Below are positions 1 through 7,932 of a DNA stretch of 41,255 bases, in pieces. Where the stretch lies: contig CAKTXH010000011.1 of the NCBI GenBank assembly GCA_934630975.1, positions 1-41,255 of the forward strand, in the 5' to 3' direction. Source of the stretch: an uncultured Clostridia bacterium (GTDB lineage: Bacteria; Bacillota; Clostridia; Christensenellales; Aristaeellaceae). The position numbers and the translations under genes are program-made. The notes below the pieces were generated by a model. The model saw only the letters and a program-made list of their open reading frames with translations, did no database searches and was not told the DNA's origin. Position 1 is the first letter of the stretch, and the number at the start of each line of letters is the position of its first letter.

Positions 1-78
1 CGTGCGCAGGCACGGAATTTAGGTGGTACCGCGAAAGCAGCCTTTCGCCCTAAAGCGGGGTGAGAGGCTGCTTTTTTT
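1..78 (+). promoter_or_regulatory. T-box riboswitch, 3' part (ilvB leader)
   Basis: The left edge cuts into a T-box leader. A small hairpin (CGTGC/GCACG, 1-14) is probably stem III. The conserved T-box bases AGGTGGTACCGCG lie at 21-33. They are followed by an intrinsic terminator: AAAGCAGCCT (34-43) pairs with AGGCTGCTTT (65-74) and a run of seven T ends at 78. In this family uncharged tRNA binding to the T-box bases favours the antiterminator. The specifier loop lies outside the window, so the sensed amino acid is not visible. The downstream ilv genes suggest isoleucine, valine or leucine. Confidence 0.9.
34..78 (+). terminator. Intrinsic terminator of the ilv T-box
   Basis: Ten-base outer stem AAAGCAGCCT/AGGCTGCTTT with a second inner stem and a run of T at 72-78, placed directly after the T-box bases. 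It is the regulated terminator for the ilv operon. Confidence 0.85.
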
Positions 79-105
79 AACGATCAGGAGGAGTGAACGA
101 TTCAG

Positions 106-1815
106 ATGAAACTCAACGGAGCGGCGATTCTGATTGAATGTTTGATTGAGCAGGGCGTTGGAACCGTGTTCGGCTTCCCCGGCGGCGCGGTTTTACCGAT
201 TTACGACGAGCTGTATAAGCGGCAGGATCGAATTCACCATGTGCTGACCGCGCACGAGCAGCATGCCGGCCACGCGGCGGACGGCTACGCGCGCGCCAGC
301 GGCAAAACGGGCGTGTGCATTGCCACAAGCGGCCCGGGCGCGACGAATCTGGTCACGCCGATTGCTACGGCGTATATGGATTCCACGCCGGTTGTCTTTA
401 TCACCGGCAACGTGCCGCAGAGCCTGATGGGCACGGATTCCTTTCAGGAAGCGGATATTTCCGGCATGACGATGCCCGTCACCAAGCACAACTATCTGGT
501 GACGCGGGTGGACAAGCTGGCCGAGATCATCCGCGAGGCGTTTTATATCGCCGCCAGCGGCCGCCCCGGCCCGGTGCTCATCGACATCCCGAAGGATGTG
601 CAGATTGCCGAGACGGAGTACGAGCCGGCCAGCGGCGCGCAGCTGATCCCCAAGCTCTCCATGAAGCACCCGACGGCGCAGCTTCGCCCCGAAGGCGAGG
701 CGTTGGAGCGCTACAAGGTCAAGGCCGCGCCCCGGCTGGAGCAGGCGGCCAAGCTGATTGCCGAGGCGCAGAAACCGCTGATTTACTGCGGCGGCGGCGT
801 GATTCTCTCCGGCGCGGAAAAAGAGCTGCTGGCCTTTGCCGGCCGGGTGGATGCGCCGGTGGTCTCCACGCTGATGGGGCTGGGCGCGGTTCCGGCGGAT
901 AACCCGCGGATGCTGGGCATGCTGGGCATGCACGGCACGCACGCGGCGAACATCGCGATGCAGCGGTGCGATTTGCTGATTGCCGTTGGCGTGCGCTTCT
1001 CGGATCGCGCGCTGGGCAACGCGGCGACGTTCGCGGCGCAGGCGAAGGTGCTGCACATCGACATCGACCGCGCGGAGATCAACAAGAACGTTTCGACTAC
1101 GCTGCATATCACCGGCGACGCGCGCGTGGTGCTCGAGCTGCTGCTTTCGCGCGTGGCGCAGAAGGCGCACGAGCAATGGATGCAGCAGGCGCGCAGCATG
1201 ATGGAGGAATACCTGAGCGACGAGCTGTTTGAGCCGCGCAAGATCCTCCGCCAGATGGCCGCGATTGCCCCGGAAATCACCGTGGCGACCGACGTGGGCC
1301 AGCACCAGATGTGGACGGCGCAGCATTTCCCGTTCCTGCATCCGCGCCAGCTGATCACCAGCGGCGGTCTGGGTACGATGGGCTTCGGCCTCGGCGCGGC
1401 GATGGGCGCGGCGGCGAGCGACCCGGAGGGCAGGCCGGTGGCGCTGGTTACCGGCGACGGCTCGTTCCGCATGAACCTGACCGAGCTTTCCACCATCGGG
1501 TATTACGGCATCCCGGTGATCGTGGTCATCTTCAACAACGGCACGCTGGGCATGGTGCGCCAGTGGCAGACGCTGTTTTTCGGCCATCGTTACAGCCAGA
1601 CGACGCTCGACCGCGGGCCGGACTTCATGAAGCTGGCCGAGGCTTACGGCCTTTCCGGCACGCGGGTGGACACGGTGGAAGCGTTCGCGGCGGCGTTCAA
1701 GGCGGCCGTCGAGAAGCGCGAGCCGTGCATCATCGAGTGCATGCTGGATATCGACGAGATGGTCGCGCCGATGGTCGCGCCCGGCTCGCCGATCGACTCG
1801 TTCTGCCTGAACTGA
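106..1815 (+). CDS. ilvB: Acetolactate synthase large (catalytic) subunit
   Basis: 569 residues, full length for the family. It condenses two pyruvates to acetolactate, or pyruvate with 2-ketobutyrate, the first common step of valine, leucine and isoleucine synthesis, using thiamine diphosphate, Mg and FAD. The N-terminal ThDP domain carries the catalytic glutamate in TAHEQHAGHAADGYARA (about residue 51). The central FAD-type domain spans about 190-340. The C-terminal ThDP domain has the GDGSF...NN signature (GDGSFRMNLTE, then FNNGTLGMVRQWQ). Start is the ATG at 106, 12 bases after AGGAGGAG. It is the first gene of ilvBNCD and follows a T-box terminator, so it should be induced when the cognate tRNA is uncharged. 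No sign of damage. Confidence 0.97.
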   Translation: MKLNGAAILIECLIEQGVGTVFGFPGGAVLPIYDELYKRQDRIHHVLTAHEQHAGHAADGYARASGKTGVCIATSGPGATNLVTPIATAYMDSTPVVFITGNVPQSLMGTDSFQEADISGMTMPVTKHNYLVTRVDKLAEIIREAFYIAASGRPGPVLIDIPKDVQIAETEYEPASGAQLIPKLSMKHPTAQLRPEGEALERYKVKAAPRLEQAAKLIAEAQKPLIYCGGGVILSGAEKELLAFAGRVDAPVVSTLMGLGAVPADNPRMLGMLGMHGTHAANIAMQRCDLLIAVGVRFSDRALGNAATFAAQAKVLHIDIDRAEINKNVSTTLHITGDARVVLELLLSRVAQKAHEQWMQQARSMMEEYLSDELFEPRKILRQMAAIAPEITVATDVGQHQMWTAQHFPFLHPRQLITSGGLGTMGFGLGAAMGAAASDPEGRPVALVTGDGSFRMNLTELSTIGYYGIPVIVVIFNNGTLGMVRQWQTLFFGHRYSQTTLDRGPDFMKLAEAYGLSGTRVDTVEAFAAAFKAAVEKREPCIIECMLDIDEMVAPMVAPGSPIDSFCLN

Positions 1816-1830
1816 CGGAGGTGGCGGCTT

Positions 1831-2358
1831 ATGATGATTAATCCCGAAAACCTGCGCCGCTACACCGTCGGCGTGCTGGTTTCCAACGAGCCGGGCGTGC
1901 TCTCCCGCGTATCCGGCCTGTTCTCCCGGCGCGGGTTCAACATTGAGAGCCTCGCCGTCGGTCCGACGCAGGATCGAGAGGTCTCTCGCATCACGATTGT
2001 GGTGCTTGGCGACGACGCGCATATCGAGCAGCTGGTGCAGCAGCTCTACAAGCTGATCTGCGTACAGAAGGTGCAGGTGCTCAGCAATAAAAACGACGTG
2101 GAGCGCCAGCTTCTGCTGGTCAAGGTCGCCGCGAGCGTGAAGGAGCGCGAGGGGCTGATGCGGCTGGTGGATATCTTCAAGGCGAAGGTGCTGGACGTGA
2201 CCAAATCCTCGATGATTCTGGAAATCACGGGCGACAACGACAAGATCACCGCGATGATGCGGCTTTTGGAAGACTACGGCATTTTGGAGCTGGTTCGCAC
2301 CGGCGTGGTCGCGCTCGAACGCGGCGACGACGTGATGAGTTCGGATATCTTTGAATAA
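1831..2358 (+). CDS. ilvN: Acetolactate synthase small (regulatory) subunit
   Basis: 175 residues, the usual length for the IlvN/IlvH family. An N-terminal ACT domain (about 10-85) includes GVLVSNEPGVLSRVSGLF and the RGFNIESLAVG segment that forms the valine-binding interface in this family. The C-terminal ALS regulatory domain (about 90-170) includes LLVKVAAS and MILEITGDNDK. It binds IlvB, stimulates it, and gives feedback inhibition by valine. It lies 15 bases after ilvB with GGAGG nine bases before the first ATG; a second ATG follows immediately, so the exact start could be 1834. Confidence 0.95.
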   Translation: MMINPENLRRYTVGVLVSNEPGVLSRVSGLFSRRGFNIESLAVGPTQDREVSRITIVVLGDDAHIEQLVQQLYKLICVQKVQVLSNKNDVERQLLLVKVAASVKEREGLMRLVDIFKAKVLDVTKSSMILEITGDNDKITAMMRLLEDYGILELVRTGVVALERGDDVMSSDIFE

Positions 2359-2359
2359 C

Positions 2360-2508
2360 CCTTCCACCGCCTGCGGGCGGTTCCCCTCCCCTTGAAAGGG
2401 GAGGTCGGGGGCTGCTTTGCAGAATCCATTTGAAACCCATAAGCGGGAAGTGCAGGAACCTCAGGTTCCTGCCGGGGGTTGGGGCAGCGCCCCAAACGTC
2501 CCCTTTTT
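2360..2508. repeat. Hairpin-rich intergenic repeat between ilvN and ilvC (copy A)
   Basis: The ilvN-ilvC gap is filled with palindromes. In order: CCGCC/GGCGG; CTCCCCTT/AAGGGGAG; CTGC/GCAG; CAGGAACCTCAGGTTCCTG at 2453-2471; and TTGGGGC/GCCCCAA at 2479-2495. The last two match the right-hand halves of two larger elements at 38033-38181 and 38996-39184. The first part resembles another GC-rich palindromic unit. A T run at 2502-2507 follows, so partial termination between ilvN and ilvC is possible. Confidence 0.7.
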
Positions 2509-2532
2509 TGAAAAAACAAGGAGGAAACAAAA

Positions 2533-3537
2533 ATGGCACAGATGTTTTACGCGCAGGATTGCAACCTCGAATACCTGATGGGCAAAAAGATTGCCATCGT
2601 CGGCTACGGCTCCCAGGGTCATGCGCATGCGCTCAACCTGCGCGACTCCGGCTGCGACGTGATCGTCGCGCTGTACGAGGGCAGCAAGAGCTGGAAGAAG
2701 GCCGAGGAGGCCGGGCTGACCGTCATGACCACCGCCGAGGCCGCCAAGGTCGCCGACCTGATCATGATCCTCATCAACGACGAGAAGCAGGCGGCCATGT
2801 ACCACAAGGATATCGAGCCGTATCTGCGTCCGGGCATGATCCTCGCGTTCGCGCACGGCTTCAACATCCACTTTGGCTGCATCAAGCCGCCGAAGGATAT
2901 CGACGTGGTGATGATCGCGCCGAAAGGCCCGGGCCACACCGTCCGCAGCCAGTATCTCGAAGGCAAGGGCGTGCCTGACCTTATCGCCGTCTATCAGGAC
3001 GCTTCCGGCAAGGCGCAGGATTACGCGCTGGCGTATGCCGCGGGCATCGGCGGCGCGCGCGCAGGCATCCTCAAGACGACCTTCCGCGAGGAGACCGAGA
3101 CCGACCTGTTCGGCGAGCAGTGCGTCCTCTGCGGCGGCGTGACCGCGCTGATGAAGGCGGGCTTTGACACGCTGGTCGAGGCGGGCTATCAGCCGGAGAA
3201 CGCGTATTTCGAGTGCATCCACGAGATGAAGCTCATCGTCGACCTCATCTTCGCGCACGGCTTCGCGGGCATGCGCTACTCCATCTCCAACACCGCCGAG
3301 TACGGCGATTACGAGATCGGCCAGCGCCTGATCACCGAGGAGACCAAGAAGGAGATGAAGAAGGTGCTCACCGAGATTCAGGACGGCACCTTCGCCCGCA
3401 ACTGGCTGCTCGAGAACCAGAGCGGCTGCGTCCACTTCCTCGCCAAGCGCCGCATCGAGGCGGGCAGCCAGCTCGAGGAAGTCGGCAAGGATCTGCGCAG
3501 CAAGATGAGCTGGGGCACGAAAGTGGAGGAACTGTAA
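2533..3537 (+). CDS. ilvC: Ketol-acid reductoisomerase (class I)
   Basis: 334 residues, class I length. It converts acetolactate or acetohydroxybutyrate to the dihydroxy acid by Mg-dependent alkyl migration and NAD(P)H reduction. The N-terminal Rossmann domain has GYGSQGHAHALNLRDSG (about 24-40). The all-alpha knotted domain follows from about 185, with the metal-ligand region ETETDLFGEQ and ECIHEMKLIVD. The cofactor loop after beta-2 reads ALYEGSKSW: the two serines expected near the NADPH phosphate are kept but the arginine often seen before them is tyrosine. Start ATG at 2533 has AAGGAGG eight bases upstream. The gap before it holds the hairpin repeat copy A. Confidence 0.97.
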   Translation: MAQMFYAQDCNLEYLMGKKIAIVGYGSQGHAHALNLRDSGCDVIVALYEGSKSWKKAEEAGLTVMTTAEAAKVADLIMILINDEKQAAMYHKDIEPYLRPGMILAFAHGFNIHFGCIKPPKDIDVVMIAPKGPGHTVRSQYLEGKGVPDLIAVYQDASGKAQDYALAYAAGIGGARAGILKTTFREETETDLFGEQCVLCGGVTALMKAGFDTLVEAGYQPENAYFECIHEMKLIVDLIFAHGFAGMRYSISNTAEYGDYEIGQRLITEETKKEMKKVLTEIQDGTFARNWLLENQSGCVHFLAKRRIEAGSQLEEVGKDLRSKMSWGTKVEEL

Positions 3538-3538
3538 A

Positions 3539-5206
3539 ATGGCAGTCAGTGATCGCGTGAAGAGTGGCCCGGAGAAAGCGCCGCATCGTTCCCTGTGGAA
3601 GGCGCTCGGCCTGACCGACGAGGAGCTGAAACTCCCGCTGATCGGCGTGGTCAGCGCGAAGTCGGAGTGTGTGCCGGGGCATAACCACCTGAACAACATC
3701 GCGCAGGCCGTCAAGGACGGCATCCGTCTGGCGGGCGGTGTGCCGGTGGAATTCCCGGCCATCGGCGTGTGCGACGGCATTGCGATGGGCCACGTCGGCA
3801 TGAAGTATTCGCTGGCCTCCCGCGAGCTGATCGCGGACAGCTGCGAGTCGATGGCCATCGCCCACGGCTTTGACGGCATGGTCTTCATCCCGAACTGTGA
3901 CAAGATCGTGCCCGGCATGCTGATGGCGGCGCGCCGTCTCAACCTGCCCGCGATGGTCATTTCCGGCGGCCCGATGATGCCCGGCCGCATGCCCGGCGGC
4001 AGCGGCGACATGGATCTTAACTCCGTGTTCGAGGCGGTCGGCGCGTATAAGGCGGGCAAGATGGACGACGCGCAGCTCAACGCGGTGGAATCCTCCGCCT
4101 GCCCGGGCTGCGGCAGCTGCTCCGGCATGTTCACCGCCAACTCCATGAACTGCATCACCGAGGTCATCGGCATGGCGCTGCCGGGCAACGGCACGATTGC
4201 CGCCGTGGACGCGGCGCGCATCCGTCTGGCCAAAAAGACCGGCATGCGCGTCGTCGAGCTGGTCAAGGAGGGCCTGACCCCGGACAAGATCATGACCGAA
4301 TCCGCGTTCCGCAACGCGCTTTGCCTGGATATGGCGCTGGGCTGCTCCACCAACACCGTGCTGCACCTGCCCGCCATCGCGCACGAGGCCGGGATCGACT
4401 TCGACCTGAACTGGGTCAACGAAGCCAGCGCCAAGGTGCCGAACCTGTGCCACCTCGCGCCTGCGGGCCATCACCACGTCATCGACCTGCATCTGGCGGG
4501 CGGCGTGATGGGCGTGCTCAGCGAGCTGAAGGGCCGCGGCCTGCTCGACGAGAATGCGCTGACCGTCTCCGGCATGACGCTGGGCGAAGAGATCAGCCTG
4601 AGCAAAAACTACAACCACGAGGTCATCCGCCCGTTCGACGATCCGTATTCCCCGACCGGCGGCCTGATGATTCTGCGCGGCAACCTCGCGCCGGATGGCG
4701 CGGTCGTCAAGCGCAGCGCCGTCGCCAAGGAGATGCTCGTGCACGAAGGCCCGGCCCGCGTGTTTAACAGCGAGGACGAGGCCATCGCCGCCATCTACGC
4801 CGGGCAGATCAAGCCGGGCGACGTGGTGGTCATCCGTTATGAAGGCCCGAAGGGCGGCCCGGGCATGCGTGAAATGCTCAGCCCGACCAGCGCCATCTGC
4901 GGTATGGGTCTGGATAAGGAAGTGGCGCTCATCACCGACGGCCGCTTCTCCGGCGCGACCCGCGGCGCGGCCATCGGCCACGTTTCGCCCGAGGGCGCAA
5001 GCGGCGGCATGATCGGCATCATCGAGGAAGGCGATATCATCTCCATCGACATTCCGGCCGGCAAGCTGGAACTCAAGGTGGACGACGCGACCCTCGCCAA
5101 GCGCCGCGAAGCGTGGGTCTGCCCGCCGCCGAACGTCACCAAGGGCTATCTGGCGCGCTACGCGAAGCTGGTTTCCAGCGCGAACAAGGGCGCTGTGGTC
5201 GAATAA
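3539..5206 (+). CDS. ilvD: Dihydroxy-acid dehydratase
   Basis: 555 residues, standard for IlvD of the IlvD/Edd family. It dehydrates 2,3-dihydroxy acids to 2-keto acids, the third shared step of branched-chain amino acid synthesis, using an Fe-S cluster and Mg. Cluster cysteines appear in FIPNCDKIVPGM and in SSACPGCGSCSGMFTANSMNC (first 20 residues of that stretch carry three of them). It begins one base after the ilvC stop, with its GGAGG inside the ilvC end, which implies translational coupling. The last gene of the operon: no ilvE, ilvA or leu genes follow. Confidence 0.97.
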   Translation: MAVSDRVKSGPEKAPHRSLWKALGLTDEELKLPLIGVVSAKSECVPGHNHLNNIAQAVKDGIRLAGGVPVEFPAIGVCDGIAMGHVGMKYSLASRELIADSCESMAIAHGFDGMVFIPNCDKIVPGMLMAARRLNLPAMVISGGPMMPGRMPGGSGDMDLNSVFEAVGAYKAGKMDDAQLNAVESSACPGCGSCSGMFTANSMNCITEVIGMALPGNGTIAAVDAARIRLAKKTGMRVVELVKEGLTPDKIMTESAFRNALCLDMALGCSTNTVLHLPAIAHEAGIDFDLNWVNEASAKVPNLCHLAPAGHHHVIDLHLAGGVMGVLSELKGRGLLDENALTVSGMTLGEEISLSKNYNHEVIRPFDDPYSPTGGLMILRGNLAPDGAVVKRSAVAKEMLVHEGPARVFNSEDEAIAAIYAGQIKPGDVVVIRYEGPKGGPGMREMLSPTSAICGMGLDKEVALITDGRFSGATRGAAIGHVSPEGASGGMIGIIEEGDIISIDIPAGKLELKVDDATLAKRREAWVCPPPNVTKGYLARYAKLVSSANKGAVVE

Positions 5207-5237
5207 AACCTGTTTTTCAAACACAATAATCAGCAGC

Positions 5238-5275
5238 GGGGTCGCTTTCCTTTGCCGAAGGGGAGCGGCCTCTTT
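5238..5275 (+). terminator. Probable terminator after ilvD
   Basis: GGGGTCGCT (5238-5246) can pair with AGCGGCCTC (5264-5272), with a further inner pairing CCTTT/AAGG, followed by only three T and then CT. A weak U tract; termination may be partial. Confidence 0.5.
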
Positions 5276-5298
5276 CTGCGCCGACCCAAAAAGAAGGA

Positions 5299-5327
5299 TT
5301 GCCCTTTTTTCACGTTCATGGTATACT
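5299..5327 (+). promoter_or_regulatory. Promoter for the mrnC-sigH block
   Basis: TTGCCC (5299-5304), 17-base spacer, TATACT (5322-5327). The start of transcription should be near 5334, leaving a leader of about 175 bases before mrnC. Confidence 0.65.
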
Positions 5328-5340
5328 ATACCCTGAAAAA

Positions 5341-5455
5341 ATGGCGGAGTACGCCATTTGCGGACTCGATCTGAATGAAAATGCTTTAACTGTTTTGCAG
5401 CCGAAGGTTTCCAAAGGGCGAGCGGAAAGCCCTTTGGTCGTGCCCGAAGGCACGA
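5341..5455 (+). other. Three successive hairpins in the mrnC leader
   Basis: ATGGCG/CGCCAT (5341-5357), CCAAAGGGC/GCCCTTTGG (5411-5437) and TCGTGCC-CGAA-GGCACGA (5438-5455) lie in a row between the promoter and mrnC. The second and third abut. No T run follows, so this is not an ordinary terminator. It may be a regulatory leader or a stabilising structure; the function is unknown. Confidence 0.55.
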
Positions 5456-5508
5456 AATGCCTTTGAAGACAGATCAAACGGAAAACAGAACAAGAAGGAA
5501 GTGCCCTT

Positions 5509-5955
5509 TTGCAAGGCGAAGAAATCAAGGCGGCGCAGGCCGCGTTTTCCCTCCCGGATCCGCGGGAGTTAAACCCGCTCCAACTGGCCTACGTCGGCGA
5601 TACGCTGCACGACCTCTATGTCCGCAGCCTGCTCGTCTCCAAAAAGATGAGCGTCGGCGCGATGCACAAGCAGGCGGTGAAGATGGTCAGCGCGGCGGCG
5701 CAGGCGGCCATGCTGACGGCGATTGAGGGCGAGCTGACCGAGCAGGAAGCCGATATCGCGCGGCGCGGCCGCAACGCGCAGGCCAAGCATGCCGCGCCCA
5801 AACACGCCGACCCGGCGGATTATGCGCATGCCACGGGGCTGGAAGCGCTGTGGGGCTATCTCTACGTGACGAACCAGACGGCGCGTCTTGACGAGTTGAT
5901 CACCCTTGCGATTGCGCGCACGGAGGAAATATGGCACAGGCAAAACTCAAGGTAA
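5509..5955 (+). CDS. mrnC: Mini-ribonuclease III
   Basis: 148 residues. Mini-III is an RNase III catalytic domain without the double-stranded RNA binding domain; in Bacillus it matures the ends of 23S rRNA. LAYVGDTLHDLYVRSLLV (about 27-44) holds the catalytic aspartate, and GLEALWGYLYV near 115 carries the second acidic residue. The start is TTG at 5509, chosen because AAGGAA (5495-5500) sits eight bases upstream and no in-frame ATG precedes the conserved LNPLQLAYVGD. Its end overlaps thyX by 25 bases. Its position before rlmB, rae1 and sigH matches the conserved Firmicute order, where cysS is often found upstream; here ilvD is instead. Confidence 0.92.
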   Translation: MQGEEIKAAQAAFSLPDPRELNPLQLAYVGDTLHDLYVRSLLVSKKMSVGAMHKQAVKMVSAAAQAAMLTAIEGELTEQEADIARRGRNAQAKHAAPKHADPADYAHATGLEALWGYLYVTNQTARLDELITLAIARTEEIWHRQNSR

Positions 5956-6653
5956 TTCTGCTGCGCGCCACGCCCGACCCGGACGAGCTTGTCGCTTTGG
6001 GCGCGCGGCTTTGCTATGCCAAGGCGGATTTGGACGCCTTGCAGCAGAAGGTGGAAAGCAGCGACCAGCGCGAGTTTGTGGAGCGCGTGATGCAGCGCGG
6101 CCACCTCTCCGTAACCGAGCACGCGAATTTCACCTTTGCGGTGGAAGGCGTGAGCCGCGCGTTGCTGGCGCAGCTGACGCGGCACAGAATCGCGTCGTTC
6201 TCCGTGCAGAGCCAGCGCTATGTCTCCATGGCGGACGGCTTTGACTACGTGATTCCCCCGGCCATCGAGGCGCTGGGCGAAGAGGCGAAGCAGGAATTCA
6301 TCCGCCAGATGGATACGATGCATGCATGGTATTGCGGCTGGCAGGAAAAGCTGGGCGGTGCGAAGGAAAAGGCGAATGAAGACGCGCGCTTCGTGCTGCC
6401 CAACGCCGCCGCGACGCGGCTGGTGATGACGATGAACGCGCGGGAACTGATGCACTTTTTCTCGCTGCGCTGCTGCAACCGCGCACAGTGGGAGATTCGC
6501 AACATGGCGTGGCAGATGCTGACGCTGTGCAAACAGGCCGCGCCCGCGCTGTTTGAACACGCCGGGCCTGCGTGCGTATCCGGCCCGTGCCCGGAGGGCA
6601 GAAACACCTGCGGCCAAATCGCCGAGGTGCGCGAAAAAGCGAAAAATCTTTAA
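5931..6653 (+). CDS. thyX: Flavin-dependent thymidylate synthase
   Basis: 240 residues. ThyX makes dTMP from dUMP using FAD, NADPH and methylene-tetrahydrofolate. The diagnostic RHR-x7-S motif is present as RHRIASFSVQSQRYV (about 84-98). The C-terminal half has the conserved ARELMHFFSLRCCNRAQWEIR, of which the RCCNRAQ part is typical of Clostridia ThyX. GGAGG lies four bases before the ATG at 5931, inside the mrnC end, so the two are probably translationally coupled. No thyA is visible in the window. Placement between mrnC and rlmB is seen in other Clostridia. Confidence 0.95.
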   Translation: MAQAKLKVILLRATPDPDELVALGARLCYAKADLDALQQKVESSDQREFVERVMQRGHLSVTEHANFTFAVEGVSRALLAQLTRHRIASFSVQSQRYVSMADGFDYVIPPAIEALGEEAKQEFIRQMDTMHAWYCGWQEKLGGAKEKANEDARFVLPNAAATRLVMTMNARELMHFFSLRCCNRAQWEIRNMAWQMLTLCKQAAPALFEHAGPACVSGPCPEGRNTCGQIAEVREKAKNL

Positions 6654-6692
6654 TTCAACATACAACCCGTTCGAATGAGAAAGGAAACCATC

Positions 6693-7931
6693 ATGGCATA
6701 CTACGATCAGTTTACGAAAAAGCCCCGCAGCCCGCGCGAAGATTGGCGCGACGACGAGGAAACCCTGCGCCCGGAGCGCGACGGCGAGCAGAACCGCCGC
6801 CCGTATGGCAATCGCCCGAACAACGGTGAGCGCCGTTCTTACGGTGACCGCCCGAATAACGGAGAGCGCCGCCCGTATGGCGACCGCCCGAATAACGGAG
6901 AGCGCCGTCCGTATGGCGACCGCCCGAATAACGGAGAGCGCCGTCCCTACGGCGACCGCCCGAACAACGGTGAGCGCCGTTCTTACGGCGACCGTCCGAA
7001 TGGCGGAGAGCGCCGCCCGTATGGCGACCGCCCGAATGGCGGAGAGCGCCGTCCGTATGGCGACCGCCCGAACAATGGCGAGCGCCGTCCGTATGGCGAC
7101 CGCCCGAACAATGGAGAGCGCCGTCCGTATGGCGACCGCCCGATGGGCGGAGAGCGCCGTCCATACGGCGAGCGCCCGATGACCCCGCCGCCTGCCCCGC
7201 AGGAGGAAGAGATGAGCAACCTGCTCGTCGGCCGCAACCCCATTCGCGAAGCGCTCAAGGCGGGCCGCGATATGGAAAAGCTGCTGGTCGCCAAGGGCGA
7301 GCTGATCGGTTCTGCTCGCGAAATCGTCGCGATGGCGCGCGAACAGAAGGTCATCGTGCAGGAAGTGGACAGAGCGCATTTGGACGCGATGGCGCCCGGC
7401 CATCAGGGCCTGATCGCCGTCGTCTCCGCCTATGCGTATAAGACGGTGGACGACATGCTGGCGCTGGCGAAGGAGCGCGGCGAAGCGCCGTTCCTCGTCA
7501 TCCTCGACGGCGTGACCGATCCGCACAACCTTGGCGCGATCATCCGCAGCGCGGAGTGCGCGGGCGCGCACGGCGTGATCATCCCGGAGCGCCGCGCGGT
7601 GGGGCTGACCCCGGCGGCCGTCAAAGCCAGCGCGGGCGCGGTGGAATACCTGCCGGTGGCGCGCGAGGTGAACCTGACCCGCACGATCGAGCGCCTCAAG
7701 AAAGAGGGCATCTGGATCTACGGCACGGCGATGAACGGCGAAGATTACCGCAAGGTGGATTTCTCCGGCCCGAAGGCGCTGGTCATCGGCTCGGAAGGCG
7801 AGGGTATGAGCCGCCTGGTGGGCGAGAGCTGCGACAAGGTGGTTACCCTGCCGATGAAGGGCAAAATCGAATCCCTGAACGCGTCCGTGGCGGCGGGCAT
7901 CCTGCTTTACGCCATGATGGACGCGAAGTGA
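6693..7931 (+). CDS. rlmB: 23S rRNA 2'-O-methyltransferase, TrmH/SpoU family, with long repetitive N-terminal extension
   Basis: About 412 residues from ATG 6693. This start was preferred over ATG 6675 because AAAGGA ends about eight bases before it and overlaps the earlier candidate. The C-terminal 240 residues form a SpoU methyltransferase: substrate-binding domain NLLVGRNPIREALKAGRD, then motif 1 (LDGVTDPHNLGAIIRSAEC), motif 2 (VIGSEGEGMSRLV) and motif 3 (LPMKGKIESLNASVAAGI). RlmB methylates the ribose of a guanosine in 23S rRNA. The first 165 residues are odd: after a short acidic/basic start there are ten near-perfect 12-residue units of the type YGDRPNNGERRP, rich in Arg, Gly, Pro and Tyr. 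This is probably a disordered RNA-binding tail (inference). Shorter basic or RG-rich tails occur in relatives. Confidence 0.9.
   Translation: MAYYDQFTKKPRSPREDWRDDEETLRPERDGEQNRRPYGNRPNNGERRSYGDRPNNGERRPYGDRPNNGERRPYGDRPNNGERRPYGDRPNNGERRSYGDRPNGGERRPYGDRPNGGERRPYGDRPNNGERRPYGDRPNNGERRPYGDRPMGGERRPYGERPMTPPPAPQEEEMSNLLVGRNPIREALKAGRDMEKLLVAKGELIGSAREIVAMAREQKVIVQEVDRAHLDAMAPGHQGLIAVVSAYAYKTVDDMLALAKERGEAPFLVILDGVTDPHNLGAIIRSAECAGAHGVIIPERRAVGLTPAAVKASAGAVEYLPVAREVNLTRTIERLKKEGIWIYGTAMNGEDYRKVDFSGPKALVIGSEGEGMSRLVGESCDKVVTLPMKGKIESLNASVAAGILLYAMMDAK
6804..7163 (+). repeat. Ten tandem 36-bp units within rlmB
   Basis: Ten in-frame 36-base units encode YG(D/N)RP(N/M)(N/G)GERR(P/S); a partial unit YGERPM follows to about 7181. 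Differences are mostly synonymous changes (TAT/TAC, GGC/GGT/GGA, AAC/AAT). The lack of spacers excludes a CRISPR array. Such a tract is prone to change copy number by slippage or recombination while keeping frame. Confidence 0.95.
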
Positions 7932-7932
7932 G

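Noticed and set aside
193..2367. Very long minus-strand open frame antisense to ilvBN
   Set aside because: GC-rich codons of the plus-strand genes leave few stops on the opposite strand. The product is Arg/His-rich low complexity, has no binding site and no family resemblance.
2461..5224. Long minus-strand frames across ilvC and ilvD
   Set aside because: Shadow frames of conserved enzymes; no start signals or domains.
5316..5528. Small minus-strand frame in the mrnC leader
   Set aside because: No ribosome binding site. The hairpins and promoter explain the sequence better.
6804..7163. 36-bp tandem repeats that recall CRISPR direct repeat length
   Set aside because: The units are adjacent with no spacers, stay in frame and encode a peptide repeat inside rlmB; no cas genes are near.
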